64,000 bases of DNA from Branchipolynoe longqiensis (GCA_030323885.1 CM059193.1:56758749-56822748), one strand, 5' to 3'. Shown: positions 34,203 to 46,972, counted from the first letter of the stretch. A program made the numbers and translations. Notes: a model not told the origin generated them from the letters alone.

Positions 34203-34526
34203 CCCAGCCTCTGACACCCCCCCCCCCCCACACACACCCTGACCTCAGCACTACTCTCCCCACCCATATTTGGTATTATAAACATAACTAAACAAGGTAG
34301 TGCTTGGAAAGCATTTGTCGGAGTACGGTTCCCATCGCCACAAGGTATAACTAACCACTTTAAGCAGAGGAAATTTCAATCACGGACAAGCTGTCTTCCT
34401 CATTCCCACTGGGAGATGGACGCTCAACTCATTCGGACATCCCCTCTTGTCTATTAAATTCAAATTAAAACATTCCTTCTGCGTGGCAATAAATGTTTCA
34501 TAAAAGTGCCAGCAATGCAGTATCAA

Positions 34527-34800
34527 TCAATCAATAGTTCCATCCTCTAGTCGAGGGTTGGATGCAATGGTTCTCCACTTGTCCCGATGTTGTGCTGTTC
34601 TGATAGACTGTGAATAATTCAAGCCTGTCCACTGTGAAATATTTGTAAACCATGATGTTCTTGGTCTCCCTCTCCCTCTGCTGCCATTCACCTTCCCTTC
34701 CAACAATGTACGGTATATTGAACTCTGACGAATGATGTGGCCAAAATAAATAAGTTTCTTTGTCTGTATAGTGGCAAACAAGCTTTTCTTATTTTTAATT
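34527..34800 (-). pseudogene. LINE ORF2 C-terminal remnant
   Basis: The frame reads KKLIYFGHIIRQSS, then GSRGRGRPRTSW and a final HRDKWRTIASNPRLEDGT, the GH-x-x-R / GRGRPR / RDKWR end of non-LTR retrotransposon polymerases. The catalytic region is absent. Confidence 0.85.
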
Positions 34801-34930
34801 TTTCTGAGAACTTCTTTGTTGGTGATCTTGCAGTATATAAGTTAGATATGTAGGATGCAAATCTAGGTTAACTGCTTCGGTTTAGATAATTTGATGCTTT
34901 CATAGGATTGTGCCACTTTAATTAACCTAC

Positions 34931-35029
34931 CTGTTGTCACCATGATCCAGGGAGTGCTGGTTTCTGGAGGAGAACTATATGAACAGTTCCAGCCATCGGA
35001 GAATGTGCAGTTCACTGTTGGTCCCGGCT
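34931..35029 (-). CDS. Internal exon 9: start of MAM domain 2
   Basis: Acceptor TTTTTCCCAG and donor G|GTAGGT bound 33 codons in phase 1-1. It reads EPGPTVNCTFSDGWNCSY and then STPWIMVTT. The Cys-x-F...W-x-C opening and the Trp that follows are the MAM start seen in exons 4, 12 and 15. NCT and NCS are potential N-glycosylation sequons. The domain continues in the exon at 30753-31148; the intron between them is almost wholly repeats, including a 1.18 kb tandem duplication. Confidence 0.9.
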
Positions 35030-35330
35030 CTGGGAAAAACAATGAGACAAAAACAAAGGAAATTCCTTTTATTTGAGTAGTTGATAGGTGATTCGTTTTC
35101 ACTATAACACACTGATATCTGCATTTTAGATTATATGAATATGTCTGGAGTGTAGTAGGATCAGTGTACTCCTCCCCGCCAAAAGCCACAGCATCATCCC
35201 TGATTGACATTTCCACCCAAACACCTGACTGAGATCTATTTTGTTCATTATTACAACCTTATCCCTCATGACTAGGATCTGAGGACTCCTCTTCGCCCTT
35301 CCTCTTTGTTGTACTAATAAACAACCTCTA

Positions 35331-35630
35331 CCAGGGATGAAAGAGTTCTCCGGGGAAAAAAGCGGAAATGCTGATATTCTCCCATAGGTTTAGCATTGTC
35401 AGGGAATTGCGGAAAATTCCCGGAAGTCGGGTTTCATATATATTGGTATACGCTGATAGTGCTGCACCGTTTGAAGCATGTATTAGTAATGTACGCTGAT
35501 AGTGTTGCGGTGCTTGGAGCATTTATTAGTAGTAAAGGCTGATAGGGCTGCGGAGTCTGCACCACATATTAGTGCTGCGGGATTGACAAATCCTGGAAAT
35601 CCGCAGAATCGCGGAGATCTTTCATCCCTG
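35331..35630. mobile_element. MITE with CAGGGATGAAAG ends, copy 1
   Basis: Inverted ends CAGGGATGAAAGAGTTCTCC and GGAGATCTTTCATCCCTG bound a 300 bp element containing CGCTGATAGTGCTGC repeats. TCTAC is present on both flanks. Confidence 0.85.
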
Positions 35631-35639
35631 TCTACTTAG

Positions 35640-35945
35640 GAAATACTCAAACGGACGGGGCTACCCTCTATGGAAGATCTTCTGATCAAAAAGAATCTCT
35701 GGTGGACTGGACACCTCATGAGGATGTCATCAGACAGGCTACCAAATCAGATCCTCTATTCTCAACTGTCTTCTGGTTACAGAAAGAGAGAGGGCGCCCT
35801 CATCTCCGGTTCAAGAGAAACCTGAAACTGAGAGACATTAAGACCGACTCATGGACATCACTCTCACAGCAGAGAGCTAAATGGAGAGCGGCAGTCAAGT
35901 AATGAAAGCAGTCTTTGTCGCATCACGACCGACAGCATGATGATG
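35640..35945 (+). pseudogene. LINE ORF2 C-terminal remnant, second family
   Basis: It reads KNLWWTGHLMRMSSD-like sequence across a frame shift and then GRPHLRFKRNLKLRDIKTDS and QQRAKWRAAVK, another non-LTR ORF2 end. It terminates in a CATGATGATGATGA run. The last 90 bases recur at the right edge of the window (63913-64000). Confidence 0.85.
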
Positions 35946-36134
35946 ATGACTTAGGGGCGGCCCGCAGGTTACTGGTGACCCAGGGTAGCTGAACTTTGGT
36001 TCCCTTACCAGCATATATTTGTTCAAATGTTCACAAGGAGGACAAATTACTAATCTAGGAATAAAGAGTTTATTACAATAAACAAGCTAAAGAAAAGAGT
36101 TCAAACACAGCATCAAAGGTGCAAATGTAATGAA

Positions 36135-36476
36135 AAGATTTGAAGCTTTTATATTTCTCATTTCCTGAAATAAATATATTTTGTTGATCGTTATAATCTA
36201 CCTTACTTTAGTTTCAGGTAACTTTTATTTAAATGACTAACTTTTGAGATATTTGAAGTGCAAACATGCACAAATAATTTCGGCAAGCACACCAAAACTC
36301 TGACACCATAGGCTTATGCAGTAACAGATTCTATTAAATTACTTCAGTATTTATTCCCTTCTATGTGGTGATGAAGGGTTAATAAATGCATCAGTATCTA
36401 AATTAGATATGTAGAATCAAATCTAGATAATTGTTTTCGTTTTGACCAATTTATGTTTTCATCGGACTATGCAGCT
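36135..36476. mobile_element. TTAA MITE, 5' end degraded
   Basis: The interior and the right end (CATCGGACTATGCAGCT followed by TTAA at 36477-36480) match the family. The left terminus has lost the inverted repeat. It lies in the intron between LDLa 1 and MAM 2. Confidence 0.85.
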
Positions 36477-36709
36477 TTAATAGAACTAGGAGAGTGAGAG
36501 ACTATCTACATTACTGGCAATGATCTCCACACATTTTCAAACAAACACTGATGAGGTGCCCCCTAGAATGTGGTGCCCACGGTGACTGTCCAAGTTGTCG
36601 GTACCATCAGCTGGCCCTGCCTCTACCTCCATTCCTTTTCACCTCATTCCTTGCAAATCAGCACACCATGCACACAGAAGAGACTGATTGGATGGAGGGA
36701 GATTCTTAC

Positions 36710-36817
36710 CACAGCTAACCTCATCACTGAAATCGCCACAATCGTTGACCCTGTCGCACCTGGAGTCGTTCGAGATGCAGCGTCCACTGGTGCACATGAA
36801 CTCGATGTCGCGACACA
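36710..36817 (-). CDS. Internal exon 8: LDL-receptor class A module 1
   Basis: The phase 1-1 exon of 36 codons has acceptor GATTTGCAG and donor G|GTAAGA. It encodes one complete LDLa repeat with six Cys: [31 protein letters not shown]. The calcium-cage residues of the D-x-SDE motif (DFSDE) are intact, so calcium binding and a folded module are likely. LDLa modules are roughly 40-residue ligand-binding units common in extracellular mosaic proteins, often next to MAM domains, as here. The downstream intron (35030-36709) carries MITEs and a LINE coding fragment. Confidence 0.95.
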
Positions 36818-36889
36818 CTGCAAATCGAATCAGCACCGAGCATCAATCAGCAGGCACATTCAAAATGTCATAGTGCAAGGTACTTAGCA

Positions 36890-38465
36890 TCAGCTAATTT
36901 AATGGATGGCGATATCCAATGAGCTTACTATCACTATCAGGGACAACAAATAGCAAAACTTTTAACTGCTACTGATCAGCAAGGAGGAATTACTCTAAGG
37001 AGAAGGTGTAATTATAGGTTAACTTATTCTGATGTCCAACAAGGAATTAATGGCAGAGGCAACAATTGGCTACGCAATTAACTGGTACTGATAGTCAACA
37101 AAGAATAAGACAACAATTGACCGAAACAATTATCTGATATCAATATCCAAAAAGGAATTGATATCAGAGACAATATATGACTGCACAATTAACTGATATA
37201 TATCCAACAAGGAATTGATATCAGAGACAATACATGACTGCACAATTAACTGATATATATCCAACAAGGAATTTATATCAGACATTGCGCAACTAACTGA
37301 TATTGATATCCAACAATGATCAATATCAGAGTCAATATATGACTGCACAATTAACTGATATTGATATCCAACAAGGAATTAATATCAGGGAGAATATATG
37401 ACTTCACAATTAACTGATATTGATATCCAACAATGATTAATATCAGATACAATATATGGCTGCGCAATTAAACAATATTGATATCCAACGTGGAATTGAT
37501 ATCAGCGACAATATATGATTGCACAATTAGCTGATACTGATAACCAATGACAAAGTAATATCAGAGATAATATAAGACTGTAACTGATATGTACCAAGGA
37601 TTTAAAATCATAGAAAACAGATAACTGCACAATTAACTGATACCGATCTTCAACGAAGACTCAATAAACATGAGCGATATACAAGTAAATGTGCGATGAA
37701 CTGACACTGATATGCAACAATTTACTAACTTTACAGACAGGATATCAATCTCAATTATCTGATACCCCCACTCGATATAGCGATATAGCGAATGGTAGAG
37801 AGGAAGTGTGAACACTTATTTGTCTCTCATTTTTGCTTGAGTGCAAGTAAATAAGCAACACAAGGAGTAATTAGTAGCATGTAGTGAATAAGGGGTCAAA
37901 TTTCCCTGGATCATTAGCCCATACTTTTTCTAATCTATTCTTGAATGAATTAATTGACTCGGCATCAATAATATTTTGTGGGAGACTGTTCCATATATTT
38001 ATGATCCTGTTTGAGAAACTATGTTGCCTTAACTTTGAAATGGCTCTGGGTTTTACTAGTTTGAGAGTATGGCCCCGACTGCCTTCTCCATTAGGGAATT
38101 GATCTGTTTTGTAAACAGTCTCTAAGCTTAGATTAACTGATTCCCAACTCCAACGAGCAATTGATAGCAAATACAACACGTAGCAGCAGATTAACTAATT
38201 CTGATCTCCAGTAAGGAATCGATATCAGAGACAACAGATATAACTGTGCAATTAACTACTACTGATCAGTTCTCCCCAGTCATTGATTAATAGCACATAC
38301 AATATATAGCTGTGGATTCATTGACACTGATCCCCAACGAAGAATTAATAGCAGAGACAACATATACCTATAGGCCAACTGATACTGATGACATGCAACT
38401 AATAATTAATAACAATATTATTATCTGATACTCCTCCTCAACGAGGAATTAATATCAGACACAAT
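36890..38465. repeat. About 58 bp minisatellite with a LINE insertion
   Basis: Units contain ATTAACTGATATTGATATCC and AGAGACAATATATGACTGCA, with unit length 50-62. The array is broken by the LINE remnant at 37871-38130 and fades after 38400. It begins just upstream of the LDLa 1 exon. Confidence 0.88.
37871..38130 (-). pseudogene. LINE ORF2 C-terminal remnant (CR1/L2-like) inside a minisatellite
   Basis: The frame shows LRQHSFSNRIINIWNSLPQN and SFKNRLEKVWAND, a very common ORF2 ending (F-S-x-R-x-x-x-x-WN-x-LP). It is inserted in the 58 bp minisatellite, which resumes on both sides. Confidence 0.85.
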
Positions 38466-38699
38466 TACAATTTTATTTGAATCTATCGACCCGTTTCGGG
38501 GTATGAGAGCAACAAAAACAGACATCCTTAATTCAGTTCAGTGAACATCTTTGGATAAAAAGGGGGCAGAGACTGGACTTGCAGCATTTGTGGACACCTT
38601 CTACACAAAACTAATGGCCATATCAACAGATGGAACTGTGGTTAACTGAGATAATAAATGTAAGTACTGTGGAAAAGTGAAAATTCAGGCAGACATGTG

Positions 38700-38855
38700 A
38701 AAATCACAACACACTTGTGGACAAATTTGTTTATTTCTATCACTGTTTTGAAATAAAAGTTACTTACAACTAAAGCAAGGTATATTATAATGATCACCCT
38801 ATTGACATTTATGTGATAGAATGGCTGAAATTCAAAACCATCGGACTATGAAACG
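38700..38855. mobile_element. TTAA MITE fragment
   Basis: Only the end near AAAACCATCGGACTATGAAA and the adjoining AAAGTTACTTACAACTAAAG remain. Other short fragments of the family lie at 8700-8808, 22690-22716, 24630-24655, 31480-31505 and 34838-34921. Confidence 0.7.
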
Positions 38856-38965
38856 TAGAGTGAATGGGCCTCACTCTCCTATCACATACTATGATGTACA
38901 CAAGGTGTCACCTGCCTGTATGCGAAGTATTCAAATACATATATATATGAGCCTGTCTCAAAAGG

Positions 38966-39720
38966 TTGATTGATTGATTGATTGATTGGTGGTTGCTTTA
39001 CGCCGTGTCGACAGCATAGGCCATATTCACGGCGAGAAATATTAGTTTTTTATTCAAACCATCGCTTTTACATGTAAAAGCAGACAATCAATTATGTGCC
39101 AATAGACACTCATTAAATTAGAAAGCTCACAATCATATATTTGTGGTCAAGGGAAACAAATTCCCATAGAAAAAGAAAAGTTTGATTAATAATTGATAGA
39201 ATCTATTTAGTAAACTATAGGAGGTGATACAGTCCAGCTGCCCTGAAAAAGGCTAAAATGTTTTCCTGTTTTACCTTAGTAAAAAGGTCATGCATACTGT
39301 CTGCAGTGTAGAACTGTTGGCGCAGGGCCAAAAAATCAACACAACTTAGTAAAATTCAGGGTGAGGTTCCCCCTTGAGCAGAAAAGCATGTGTAAGCCAC
39401 GAGTGGCCAATACGGCAGCGGCTAAGGACCACTTGGTCGCACCGACCTCCCGCATGAGTCTGTGGTGGCTTTCCCACAGATGGTTCAATTTCTTTAAGTT
39501 TATTAATGTTTTCATCCCACTCATGTTGCCACTTGGATTTTATGTGGGTGGCTATTAGTGGTTTCAGATCAGAGTGAGGAATCAGACACGGTTCAAGATC
39601 ACAGTTCAGGGCCTTCTTCGCAGCCCGATCAGCTCGTTCGTTTCCTTGTATGTCGGCATGGCCAGGCACCCAGCACAGGTGGATGTCATACCCATCCGTT
39701 GTCAGTTGGTTCATTTTTAT
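38966..39720 (-). mobile_element. LINE 3' part with RNase H-like coding remnant
   Basis: Minus-strand frame at about 39346-39714 contains IHLCWVPGHADIQGNERADR, the RNase H motif of Jockey-like and related non-LTR elements, followed by a Cys-rich tail with CRIGHSWLTHAFLLKGE typical of the end of their ORF2. The 3' untranslated part and a (TGAT)n-complement terminus follow to 38966. It is a 5'-truncated, inactive copy. Confidence 0.88.
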
Positions 39721-42020
39721 AAATGACCGTTGCTAGAATAGGGTGATTCGTTTCCAGTCCAGCAACATCCAGGCAGCAAGAGAACGAATCACTGCATATA
39801 ACATAGTTAATGTGGTTGGATACCTCGATACACTCCAACGCGAGGCTTGCAACTGCCTACACAGTGCTTATTTACTGATTTGTTTATTTATTTGTCACTG
39901 TCTTGAGCAGTTTGGCCTCAGAAGTTGTTGCTAAAGTGCTCTAAGTAAATACATTGGATGTAAACTGCCCAGAACCTCCCATAACACAAGAAAACTATGT
40001 TTTACTGCATCTGCAGGGTGCTCGTAATCCAAGATGGCAGCCCACTGACAGCTGATTGCTAAGTAATGACGTCACATAAACTCCCTCTATACCTTTCTTT
40101 TTAAAACAAAAAAGGAGCCCGCTAGTTTTTTTTAATAAGCGCATTTGAAGTTATAATAGGGCTACGACAACGTCAATTAATAAAAACAAGCTAAATTTTG
40201 TATCGCAAAAGATAGAAATTCTGACTTACTATTGTATTGTACCCACAATACGGCTATGTTGCGGTTTCCCAGGGACACCAGTTTGTGAGGGACACATCGC
40301 TTCTGCACATGCATCAAAATCGAACATCATCGTCACTAACCTTATAAATTTAATATAATGTTTTTGGTAAAGATGTTTTCTACATGTCTACCAAACGATT
40401 TGTTTCTAGATGGTGTAATTTGAGAGATATTTGACTTTTTCTGTATTTTCTGTATGAAGATTGCTCAAGACCATTGACAATGCCTTGAGTTTGACGGTAC
40501 GCGCAGTGCAAAACGTTAGTTTTATTCAAAATTAATAGAATTCAAGAACCCTAACCGTATAAATTTAATATAGTCTTCATGGTAAAGTCTAAAGATGTTT
40601 TCTATATGTGTACCAAGCGATTTATTTCTAGATGGTGTAATTTGGGAGATATTTGACTTCTTCTGTATGAACATTTGCTCACAGCCGTTAACAATGCATT
40701 TGGATGGAAGTGCCCCTGGCAAACTGGTGTCCCTCGGAATCGGCATCACCTACACAGACAAAAACAAAAATAACACATCAACCCTGCCTTTGCCGCCGGG
40801 TGGGCCGGGCGGCTTAGAAGTTATACTTAATTATTTATTATCGATTAATGATCAGTAGGCCTACACATGGCTATTGCAAACTAGACACTAGTCGAACTAC
40901 ACAGTTTCCGCTGTGAATAGTCACATGTACCCCCAACATAAAAGGTTAAATATATCGTTCACACACCTATTGCAGAATTCTTGAAATTATGTAAATTAAA
41001 TGTTGAATGGAGAGAATCCATTGCCCACCATTTTGATTTGGTGGAATTCTCGTCAAGGTCATCAACTCTACGCCAGTGTAGGTCAACATGGCTCGCTGGA
41101 ACCAGGTTCTTTAGAGGCTACTTTTTTTAATTTTTTAATTTTTAATTTTTTTTTTTATTGAGGCTGTATTTATACTGTCCATAGCATATAAGCCCGGGTA
41201 CCCAGGCTTGTTTTCAATGCTGGCCAGTTGTAGTGTTGGTGTTATCTTACCACACAGTGGCTGCTGATAAGGTATTTGATTGCCTGCATTTCAGTAGCAG
41301 ATAGATAATTGGTTGGTATGGTTAGTAGCCTATGTTAGTTTTTTTTGATTTTCTTGGTATATATGTTTTTATTTTTCTACTCTTATTACTAGACTAGCCT
41401 ACTCCTATTTACATATCATAGGCTTGTACGTAGCTGTGTGGTGTGTTATCTGGCTACTTTTGGCATGGTTACCTTCCATTGGGCATCCCGCTTAATACTT
41501 TTTACCTTGGATTTATGGTTGTCGTTAACCCCCAACTAAAGGTGAATATTTCATCTAAGTAGACACAATGATGGGGCGAACCATTTTGGTGAAGGCACTG
41601 AGTGGAAGTGTTAATAACACACTGCTCACTGACAATGGACAGCACCATTATGAAACGCAGACATGCCTGCGTTACAGGAGTGTTCGCGACATTTTGACCT
41701 CGTCTGCGTGATGTCATGCATACGTAATGAGGTGAGTAGACACGTGACACAGATCACAAACAGGCAGGTTTGATTCTTTGAACCTGCCGTTTGCATTCAG
41801 AGGCTCAGGTGGTTGTGTCTACAAACATTGATAGTAGTAAACTATGTCAATCGTATTGAGACTGATGGCAGAATATTGACAGAATAAACAAATAGCATGT
41901 GCTTCTGTACGTCGAGTGGGCTAAGGTTCTTCTATTGCTATTAGTCAACTATTCTTGGCTAGTAGTAGGCCTATATTAATTAATTTAAAGGGACCAGCTA
42001 TAGGTCGCTGAGAGACAACT
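39720..42020. other. Intron sequence with diverged repeats
   Basis: Two related stretches (about 40255-40480 and 40480-40735) match the element nested at 23.8 kb in inverse orientation. The retroposon copy at 41140-41495 follows. No exon is recognised. Confidence 0.5.
41140..41495 (-). mobile_element. Poly(A)-ended retroposon family, copy 2
   Basis: Reverse complement of 6553-6920, very similar (GATAATTGGTTGGTATGGTT, TAGCCTATGTTAGTTTTTTT). Partial copies are at about 19730-19945 and 56035-56255. Confidence 0.75.
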
Positions 42021-42345
42021 GTCTCTGTGGCAGAGTGGTTAGAGTGTCTGACTTTTTTCTAGGTCAGACTCCTAATCTGAGGGTCGGCGGTTAGATTCCC
42101 CATGCCCCCAGCTCTGCCAATTTGGATTTCCACCACTGTGTATAACTTACTGCATCATCAAAGGCCGGTTGCTCTCATACCATGTCTATGTGGTGTGGGA
42201 GGTTAACAATCCTTTGGGTCGGTAAAAGTGTAGGCTCGGGCTTTCTATCGACCAGCAGTGGAATGAGGAAGACCAGTCATCTATGACTGAAATTTCCCCT
42301 GCTTAAACAACTAATGGACCAAAAAAAACACCAAAAAAAACACTC
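42021..42345 (+). mobile_element. SINE family 2, tail type A, copy 2
   Basis: Nearly identical to 8338-8660, including head and tail; the B box has one change (GGTTAGATTCC). Both copies are recent by their similarity. Confidence 0.88.
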
Positions 42346-42910
42346 TGACAAATGCTCTCCAAGCATTCGTTTGTCTCTTTTCAGTTTATGCACTGTGTAG
42401 GCAGTTGCAAGCCTCGCGTTGGAGTGTATCGAGGTATCCAACCACATTAACTACATATTTCAGTTTATGCAACTACATTGCTTGCTTATGTTTATGTTGT
42501 ATTTAGTCCAGCAGCACTGACACTTTTAGACAACCATATAGAGAAATAAATGTTAGAAATTGCAATCTGAAATAATAAATATAAAGTTCAAATGTTTATT
42601 TATCACAACCAGCTACTTTTTGTGTGAATAATTGATTAAATCATGTAGATTAATAGACTTTAAAAGTTCAATTGAGAGCTTTCTGTGGCTGCCATCTTGG
42701 TGGTTGCCATGGCTTCCCCTGTGTGTGGGGAACCCATCTAGGTCATGTGATGAGGGAATCCCACCTATGATGTCATTCATACATCACAGACCTCAACTCA
42801 CCGCCTACATGTTCAGTGGCATGAACTGAAAAAACTAAGCATAGGTATGTTTGGAGAGCTTTTGATGCTGGATTCGTTTGTATCTGGGTGAGGTATAACC
42901 GGCAACTTTA

Positions 42911-43256
42911 AAGTTGCATAGTCTGATGGTTTTCAGTTTCTGTCATTTTTTATTAGATAAATATATCAAATTGATTGTTATAATCTACCTTAGTTTGAAG
43001 TAACTTTTATTTAAATGGTTAAGTTTTGAGATATTTGAAGTGCAAACATATCAGATTAATTTTGACAAGCACGTCAAAACTCTGACAGCATAGCCTATAG
43101 CTTTAGTAGTAACGGATTCTATTAAATTACCTCAGGATTCCCTTCTGTGAGGCAACAACTACTTAATAAGTGTGTCAGTATCTAAGTTAGATATGGAGAA
43201 TCAATCATAGATGATTGTTTCAGTTTTGAAAATGTGATGCTTCATCGGACTATGCA
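42911..43256. mobile_element. TTAA MITE copy
   Basis: The left end TTAAAGTTGCATAGTCTGAT is intact. The right end reads CATCGGACTATGCA and then diverges, so the last bases are lost. It is followed directly by the 117 bp minisatellite. Confidence 0.85.
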
Positions 43257-43259
43257 CGG

Positions 43260-43735
43260 GAGAGTGAATTTGTGGGGTGAAATATATTGTTTAGCTAAAT
43301 CAAAATGTGATTGACTAGCATGAACAGTTTGTGGTGTGAAGTAAATCGCTTAACTATATCAACATTTTGTTGACTGATATAAAGAGTTATTTTCTTGCAT
43401 CAAGAATAACACTTAGTGTGGTCAAGTGACATAAAAAAAGGTAGTTTGTGGTATGAAGTTTATGACTTAGCTAAATCAAAGAGTTGTCAACTGACATAAA
43501 GAGGTATTTTCTTGCATCAAGATTAACACTTAGTGTGGTCAAGTGACATAACAAAAGGTAGTTTGTGGTACGAAGTCTATGACTTAGCTAAATCAAAGAG
43601 TTGTCAACTGACATAAAGAGGTATTTTCTTGCATCAAGATTCAGACTTAGCTATATCACAGTGTGGTCGGCTGACGTGAAAAAGAGTTAATTTGTTGTGG
43701 GAAACTTATCGGTTAGCTACATAATTTTACCGGTG
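43260..43735. repeat. 117 bp minisatellite
   Basis: Four units with AGTTTGTGGTATGAAGTTTA and ACTGACATAAAGAGGTATTT; the two central ones are nearly identical. Confidence 0.88.
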
Positions 43736-43896
43736 ACCAGCATATCAAGGAATAATGCTTTTGTGGTGTGACATTTTCCTTTGAGGTAGGCCTATATCAT
43801 ACAATACAATAGATCAATATAGAATGGCAGTAGGCCCTACTTGCTAGTGTTATGGTTCTTCCTTGATTGTAGGCAAACTATGGTGTAGGCCTTATA

Positions 43897-44562
43897 CCCC
43901 TGTCACACTACGACGTAACAAGCGAACGTGAGCCTAACGTGGCAATTTTTCGTCATTACGTTGATGTATGTTGGATTACATTATGATGACGTCATAATGA
44001 CGTTAGACTGATGTCGAGCTACGTCACATTACATCGTGCTACGTCGAGTTACGTCAAGGTTTTGGACATGTTCAACAATTTTGACGTAGCTCAAATGTAA
44101 GGGTTTACGTTCGCCGTACGTTCTGTTCAAGTTCAGTGAACGTCAATGACATTAAACGGACGTTTTTCCAACGCTGCTCACTACGTTCAACTACGTTCCA
44201 CTACGTTGACCCACATTAAACCGAGTGCAAATGCCCACATGGCGTAATGGGAACGTCAGGAGAACGTCAGGAGAATGTCAGGAGAACGTGCATTCAACGT
44301 ACGTTCAACGTCTCATGACGTAGGTAACGTCACGTAACGTTCTTCTAGCGATGGAATAACATTCATAACGTTCCGTGAGCGTAGTGACGTTGTCCTCTCT
44401 TGTTGAATGACGGTATCACTACCCTTTACCGACGTTACGATCGCGTCCACTACGCTGCATCCACGTTCAACTTGTGCCCAAATTTGCATACTACGCCGAG
44501 AAGTTCAACGTTCTTCACGTTCTCCCTACGTTGACGTCATTACATCGTAGTCTGACAGGGCC
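43897..44562. mobile_element. Inverted-repeat MITE rich in ACGTTC motifs
   Basis: Ends CCCTGTCACACTACGACGTA and ATCGTAGTCTGACAGGG are inverted, 666 bp apart. The inside is a dense field of TACGTT/AACGTA/CGTCA motifs in both directions. ATA flanks both sides. No coding frame is present. Confidence 0.8.
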
Positions 44563-46336
44563 ATAACATAGCAAGACATGCAGGTTGTGGTGACAAATCG
44601 ATTCTTTGCTTTTGCCCAAGCTCTAGTTGACGAGTGCAATAACAAGTTGGTGGGATGAGATTTAGTCCTTGAGTCAGATTATGATTTGGCTACGGATAGG
44701 ACAACATAGCAACAACTAGCCTAGTAAAATTATATCTTTTTCAAAGAAGGGGGAACAAATAGGGACATCTGCAATATGCGATTTTCTATGGAATGAGGAT
44801 AACAAATACTAAACAACCAAAATCAAAAGAAATTAGTTCTAGTTCACACATTAGGGAGACCAGGGGTTTACTTGTTGTACAAAAGCACATTCTGCAAAGC
44901 TAATTTCAATCGCTGAAACCAGAAGTTGTGGATTCCTATGGGGTAACACAAGAACAATATCTGCCTAGTAGCACACACATAGTAATGTTACTTCACTGTT
45001 GCCTGCAGGCATATTCCACATACTTCCCCTTAACATATAATAACAAATTTATTAAATGCCTATTAATGGTGTACCTGACACAGTTGCTATGGTGATATGC
45101 ATGATATTGCTTGACTACTACTGGCCCTGTCCGATATCACTTTTTAAAATATGAAAACATTTTTTTATTCATCTGAACACATATTGTATCGGTGCCGAGG
45201 CACTGGTCTTCCAGCCTTTGAAATGATCATATTTGGTTTGTACGTGGTGATGGGGAAGTGGAATGTGTTGCATTGTGTGCAGCACACCACATTCTGAACA
45301 TTAAAACTTGATATCTAATTGACTGGAACTGGCCTGATATAACTTTAATTGGCCTGTTAAAGATAGTTGTGCATGAATTAAACTCTATTCATGAGCCTTT
45401 GCCCGAATCAAAATTGCTGACGTTATTTCAATATGAAAGATAAAGACATTTAATAAATCCACTCTTTACCAGACATGGGACATAATCCACTCAGTTTGCT
45501 GGAACATGAATTAAGCTCAGCTTCATATCGTTTAATACATGTCGCATGCACCCTCATGCAGCAAATATCCCATATCAGGTAATAAGTGCTGAATACAATA
45601 CCTAGGCTACAAAATATTGGCACATCAAACAAGTTTAACTGATATCAAAATTGAACAGAACAATCAATCAAAATTAAATTCTAAATGAGTTATTCCTCTC
45701 TTTGACTGATAGAGATTCACCATGTAGCGTAATAAACCTACATTTCTTTTCGATCACCACTGATCACTCAGGCAAATATAGTTCTAAAACCACAGCAGAG
45801 CCCATATATATATAAATGGATACATATAACAATATAATTACATATGTTAGCACACACAGTTCAAGTGCTAAAGGCCAATCCAAAATTCGAGATAAACATT
45901 GGAATAAAACCTTCAAAAAATTCCATGTTGATATTCCTATTTTTTTGTTCATTGGCCCATAATTTCGTCAAGACAAAAGCGGAATTAGTGAGAATTAAAA
46001 TTATTTTCAGGTAAACATATTTTATTTGAATAATTCTTTAGGATTGGGCTTTTCAGGGTTCTGCATATGAACTCTTCATATGATATTTTTCAAAGATACG
46101 AATATACTTATTTATATAGTATATTCATATATTTGAAAAATAACATATTCACCTATTCATAGTTTCACACATTCACACGCTCACACACGCACACGTACAC
46201 GCATTCACACACTCATCTATTCATATATCCATGTAGTGATGTATCCATGTAGCCTATGCATGCATATGCATACATATACACATGTATGCACATACATACT
46301 TATACATATATGTGTGTTTAGATCTATGTATAGTTA
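44563..46336. other. Intron sequence with only one old MITE
   Basis: Apart from the MITE at 45850-46080 and a CACA-rich part at 46150-46210, I see nothing interpretable here. Confidence 0.45.
45850..46080. mobile_element. MITE with long inverted ends, copy 2 (diverged)
   Basis: It shares with 26947-27187 the core AGAATTAAAATTATTTTCAG and GATAAACATTGGAATAAAAC. The ends (GTTCAAGTGCTAAAGGCC, GGGTTCTGCATATGAACTC) have drifted. Confidence 0.7.
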
Positions 46337-46601
46337 TGGCCGGTACACACCTACCGTTTATGATTCGTGCACTAAAACTCCCGATCCGCTTAAAACTGAA
46401 AACGGGCCGATTCGTTTTTCGAATCGCGAATCGTAATCGTAAGGCTAGCGCACACCTACCGTTTTAGCCCTAAAAAGTCGCGAATCGTAATCGGTAGGTG
46501 TGCTAGGGGAGTGCACACCTCACGACTTTTGGGCAGTTTTAGATCGTATACGATAGGTGGGTGCGGAAAAACGATCGTAAACGGTAGGTGTGTACCGGCC
46601 A
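46337..46601. mobile_element. PIF/Harbinger-like MITE, TTA duplication
   Basis: A 265 bp element with ends TGGCCGGTACACACCTACCG and CGGTAGGTGTGTACCGGCCA is flanked by TTA on both sides. The interior repeats CGAATCGTAATCG-type motifs. It lies near the candidate exon at 46880. Confidence 0.85.
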
Positions 46602-46879
46602 TTAGTTATACACAAGTCGGGCATGTGCATGTGGTTTAGATTGCCTAGCATATGTATGTTATATATTAATATATATAGATTATATATATATAATATATAG
46701 ACATAATATATATATATAATATATATACTATTATATATACACACACAGGAGTGATTACTTTTGGTATAGATCTAAGAATTTCAGCAAAACTAAAATGTAT
46801 TTAGCGGGTGGGTGGGCGGGGAATCAACATATATATAAAAAAAGAACCAAGTTGATGGGAAGCTGTCTAGTTTCTTTAC

Positions 46880-46972
46880 CCACCACCAGGAGGGGAAGCA
46901 TGTGCATGGCCTGCTTCAGCCGGTACCAACCTACGGGCGTGTATGGGCAGTTACGGCCGTCACACTTAGTGG
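46880..46972 (-). CDS. Candidate internal exon between the kringle and LDLa 1
   Basis: On the minus strand a pyrimidine-rich tract (CTCCTCTTCCTGCTCTAG) precedes 93 open nucleotides ending at G|GTAAAG. Entry and exit are both phase 1, which fits the flanking exons: A from the kringle exon gives ACC (Thr), and the exit G gives GTG (Val) with the LDLa exon. The translation starts TTKCDGRNCPYTPVGWYRLK and ends in a hydrophobic HMLPLLVV. Two Cys six residues apart could form a small loop. No domain is recognised. Skipping it also keeps the frame (the kringle would join LDLa directly through ATG), so it could be absent, alternative or false. Confidence 0.35.

Noticed and set aside
40522..40749. Minus-strand frame of 75 codons
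   Set aside because: It lies in a repeat-derived stretch related to the element at 23.8 kb; no phase-compatible splice sites.
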